Assembly (NCBI GenBank): GCA_016946835.1
Contig: JACVTC010000194.1
Coordinates: 50,001 to 70,000 of the forward strand
Origin: Neocallimastix lanati (nom. inval.)
Taxonomy: Eukaryota > Neocallimastigomycota > Neocallimastigomycetes > Neocallimastigales > Neocallimastigaceae
DNA length: 20,000 bases
Direction of reading: 5' to 3'
The number at the start of each line of letters is the position of its first letter. The stretch's first letter is position 1. The notes beneath the pieces were generated by a model. That model was not told the origin of the DNA and ran no database searches. It saw only the letters and a list, made by a program, of their open reading frames with translations. A program made the position numbers and the translations under genes. Positions 17,115 through 20,000 of this stretch are shown here, one piece after another.

Positions 17115-17203
17115 AATTTATAAATAATAATTAATAATTTATAAATAATAATTAATAATTTATAAATAATAATTAATAATTTATAAATAATAATTAATAA
17201 TTT
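17115..17203. repeat. 21-base tandem repeat, 4.2 copies
   Basis: Four identical 21-base units (aatttataaataataattaat is one unit length plus one base) occupy 17115-17198, followed by a partial fifth. The perfect identity of units means a recent expansion. There is no coding frame through it. Confidence 0.9.
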
Positions 17204-17430
17204 AAAGATAATAAAAAAAAAAAAAAGTATTTAAATACTAATACAATAATCGTATGAATAATTAAAATGCTTAGTATAATTTTATTTTATTTTATTAAAA
17301 TAGAATATTATATATAATTAATAATAATGATTTGTATTGCTAATATATCATTAAAATATTAGCTTAATTAAATATTAAATAGTGCTTTACAATATATTAA
17401 AAAAAAAATAATTTAATAGATTTTACATAT

Positions 17431-17461
<31 letters not shown>

Positions 17462-18659
17462 AATTTTTTTTTTTATTTGATAATTAAAGATTTTTTAATA
17501 TAAAAAGGAAAAGAACCAAAATATATATTATTAAAAAAAAATTTTTTTACTTTAAAAATAATTATATAGTTTTTAGAATATTTTTAAAAAAAAAACAAAT
17601 AAATGAATGATTTGTATAATTTATTGATAATTATATAGTCTTTATTTTTTTTTTTAAATAACACATTGTTTTATATAGTATCAGTTGTGATTACTTTAAA
17701 ATATAATATATTTTTGATATATTATATTTTGCAATTTGCTATATTAGAAAAAGTAAACCACTTCGAAATTATATAAAAATAATAGTGAAATATTAACGTA
17801 GAACAAGTATATTATTATACAATAATATTAAAATCGTTAAATCGTATTAAAAGATTTATAATAATTCAATAAAATATAATTAAAATCAAATTAAAAATAA
17901 TATAAATAAAAGTAAGAAAAAATATAAAATAAATAAAAATTTAAAAAATTAAATATTAAAAAATTAAATAAGATTAAAAGAAATAAAAAAAAATAAAAAC
18001 AATAAAAAAGAAATAAAGAATAAATAAATAAATAATAATAAAAAAAAAAACATAAATAATTATAATATAAATAATATCAATTAAAGTAATAAAAAATAAA
18101 CAAAAGAAAAAGAAAAGAAAAATTAACAAACATAATATTATTGATATTATTAATTATATATAAATTAAAAATATCAAAACATAAAATTTTATATCGAATA
18201 AATAAATAAAAAAAATATATATATTTATTATACAGAATTATAGTTTTAATAGGTTATATTCTATTAAAATTGACTTTTACTAAAAAAATATATATTATTA
18301 TATATAGAATCATAATTCATAAATTATATTAAAATATTAACATTTTTAATGTTAAATTATTTTAAATTTAATCGATATTATTAAAATATTAACAATATAT
18401 ATTATACTTAAAAAGAATTGCAATAATTTAAATATTCATAATAAATATTTTGTTTAATATATATATTTAATTGTATATAAATAATTTAATTTTTTTTTAA
18501 TTATAAAGTATATATAATTAAAAAAAAGAATTCATAAATATAGTAATTTATTTATAATAAAAAGCTATAAGCTACTCTATTATTATTAATTTATTAGGAA
18601 TAGTTATCTTTATATTTTTATTTTAAAAAATTAAATATAGATAATTAATAAAAAGAAAA

Positions 18660-20000
18660 ATGAGTTCTTTTAATAAATATAATGAAGCCATTGCGGCAGA
18701 AGATAATATCAATATTCCAAATATTAAAGGAGCTGTTGAAAATGGTGCAAGTGAATTAACCTCAAATGGTAGTTCTGTTGGTAGCCATTCAAGTAGTAGT
18801 AAAAAGAACAACAATTTAGATGCTTATTTTAATAATAATCATAATTCAAGAACTAATAAAAAGTCGAAATATCCAACCCCATCACCATCTTACTCTAGTC
18901 TTGATAAAAACAGTAGAGTAATGGATTTCCTTAAAGCTCAAAAAGTTAATGGATACTCTAACTCATCTGGCTCTTCAAATAAGTCAAAATCTAATGATGA
19001 TTCATTAGAGAAAAATCATGAACAAAAAAAGGATGTTTTAGAAGAAGTTGAACGTCCAGTTTCTGTAAGATTTGAATCTGAAACTGAAGAATCTGAAACT
19101 GAAACTGAATCCGAATCTGAAATAAGTGAATCAACAAAAGGAAAAAAAGAATCTATTCGCTTTGATAGTTTTATTCAAGATAATAGTAAAAATTCAAGTA
19201 GTATTGCTATTCATAAGAAAAAGCAAAATCATTATGAAGGTTATATGAGTTTACCTGTTCATAATGATGATTTAAGTAGAAGTGCTAAAAGTTTTAAAGA
19301 CTATAGTAAAAGTATTGATGATTGGGCTTTATCTTACAAAAAGACTTTAAATACTAAAATGGAAGCTATGACAATGACCTACAGTGAAATTCCACCAAGT
19401 TTAAAAGCCTATCGTAAGAAGATTAAGAATAGAAAGAAGCATCCAGAATATTATGCCGAAGAAGAAGGTGTTCCATTGAATTATAACTATGAATCCATAA
19501 TGAATTATGATGAAGAAGCGACTACGGAATTAAAGCCAGAAAGTAATGCTGGAGCTGATCCAAGTACTGAGGTAATTGAAGTTTCTGAAAATGAAGATAA
19601 TGAAAATGCTTTATTAATTCCAAAACCAGAAGATTTAGAGACAAAATCTACATTCACTCAATCATGTTTCAATTCTGTTAATGTTTTAATGGGTATTGGA
19701 TTAATTTCTTTCCCATTTGCTTTCTATTTAACTGGATGGCTAGTTGGTGTAATTATGTTAGTTTTCTTTGCCTTATTAACTATGCATACGGCAAAGTTAT
19801 TGGGTAAATGTATGAGAATTAATAATTTAACCAACTATTCTGAAATTGGATATGCTGCTTATGGTAAAAAGGGTTACGTTTTTATATCTTTATTTTTCAG
19901 TTTTGAATTATTTGCCTGTTCAGTTTCTTTAATTATCTTAATTGCTGATTCCTTAGTAGCTCTTTTCCCAGGATTAAATGGTACAATGATTAAGGTTCTT
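18660..20000 (+). CDS. Avt1-like vacuolar amino-acid transporter (AAAP family), 5' part only
   Basis: Proton-coupled amino-acid transporter of the AAAP/AVT family; yeast Avt1 moves neutral amino acids into the vacuole. The window holds 447 codons without an intron; the gene continues off the right edge. Residues 1-330 form a long hydrophilic N-terminus. It has Ser/Asn-rich patches (about 40-130), a Glu-Ser-Glu-Thr acidic run (about 138-160) and a basic YRKKIKNRKK stretch before an acidic part, all probably cytosolic and a likely site of regulation. The membrane domain starts at T331 with CFNSVNVLMGIGLISFPFAF, the conserved first helix of the family with its unwound GIG region. Helix 2 follows (GWLVGVIMLVFFALLTMHTA), then the NYSEIGYAAYG loop and helix 3 (FSFELFACSVSLIILIADSL). 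The ATG is the first Met after an in-frame TAA six codons upstream. Full family members have 10-11 helices, so about 300 residues are missing. Confidence 0.93.
   Translation, partial: MSSFNKYNEAIAAEDNINIPNIKGAVENGASELTSNGSSVGSHSSSSKKNNNLDAYFNNNHNSRTNKKSKYPTPSPSYSSLDKNSRVMDFLKAQKVNGYSNSSGSSNKSKSNDDSLEKNHEQKKDVLEEVERPVSVRFESETEESETETESESEISESTKGKKESIRFDSFIQDNSKNSSSIAIHKKKQNHYEGYMSLPVHNDDLSRSAKSFKDYSKSIDDWALSYKKTLNTKMEAMTMTYSEIPPSLKAYRKKIKNRKKHPEYYAEEEGVPLNYNYESIMNYDEEATTELKPESNAGADPSTEVIEVSENEDNENALLIPKPEDLETKSTFTQSCFNSVNVLMGIGLISFPFAFYLTGWLVGVIMLVFFALLTMHTAKLLGKCMRINNLTNYSEIGYAAYGKKGYVFISLFFSFELFACSVSLIILIADSLVALFPGLNGTMIKVL

Larger units (their letters stand above)
9876..18659. other. 8.8 kb gene-free AT-rich desert
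   Basis: No open frame of useful length and no run of protein-like exons was found on either strand between the FKBP stop and the transporter start. The first few hundred bases must hold the FKBP 3' untranslated region, and the last few hundred the transporter 5' region. The rest is A/T homopolymers, TATA-type dinucleotide blocks, AAT and AAAT repeats, and the specific repeats listed separately. Only a few spots rise above background in G+C: 11086-11097, 11755-11790, 15455-15680 and 16625-16660. I checked these for tRNA arms and exons without success, apart from the inverted-repeat element at 15457. An intron-rich, poorly conserved gene or noncoding RNA could still hide here. Confidence 0.7.

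Noticed and set aside
18623-18814. Minus-strand hydrophobic open frame.
   Set aside because: It is the antisense of the start of the amino-acid transporter gene, which has clear family motifs on the plus strand.

Overview
The window is a very AT-rich nuclear DNA segment from a eukaryote. It has long A and T homopolymers, AAT and AAAT microsatellites, short GT-AG introns and Asn-rich low-complexity coding sequence. The best fit is an anaerobic gut fungus (Neocallimastigomycota, for example Neocallimastix, Piromyces or Anaeromyces). Three points support this: a nucleoplasmin-fold FKBP of the fungal/animal nuclear type, an Avt1-like vacuolar amino-acid transporter with a long hydrophilic N-terminus, and large empty intergenic deserts. 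A dictyostelid amoeba has similar base composition, but the 10-16 introns per gene and the 8.8 kb desert argue against it. The assignment is inference, about 75% sure.

Three real genes are present. (1) Positions 5378 to 1, minus strand: a telomerase reverse transcriptase (TERT) gene that runs off the left edge. No single open frame reveals it. I assembled 17 exons by hand, and they join with consistent phases through 16 GT-AG introns to 762 codons plus two bases. These cover the TEN domain, an Asn-rich linker, the RNA-binding domain (TRBD) and RT motifs 1, 2 and A. Motifs B' to E and the C-terminal extension lie outside. (2) Positions 6521 to 9875, plus strand: a complete 301-residue nuclear FKBP prolyl isomerase in 11 exons. 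It has an N-terminal nucleoplasmin-like domain, an acidic tract encoded partly by 11-base microexons, a lysine-rich linker and an intact FKBP domain. (3) Positions 18660 to past 20000, plus strand: the first 447 codons, unspliced, of an AAAP-family (Avt1-like) amino-acid transporter.

TERT and FKBP are head to head and share a 1,142-base region (5379-6520). That region holds one TTAGGGTTA word (5656-5664), 1.5 units of the common fungal/animal telomere repeat. It could be a telo-box type regulatory site, a short interstitial telomere scrap, or chance.

Between FKBP and the transporter (9876-18659) I find no convincing gene. The desert holds a 220-base MITE-like inverted-repeat element (15457-15676), a 28-base imperfect hairpin whose loop can pair downstream in pseudoknot topology (11571-11679), a 287-base array of 41 heptamers in unbroken phase (14343-14629), a 21-base tandem repeat (17115-17198), and much low-complexity AT sequence. 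No rRNA, tRNA or CRISPR array is visible. The three genes have no evident shared pathway. The two complete gene beginnings on the left are housekeeping nuclear functions (telomere maintenance, chromatin-linked protein folding), and the right one is vacuolar transport.
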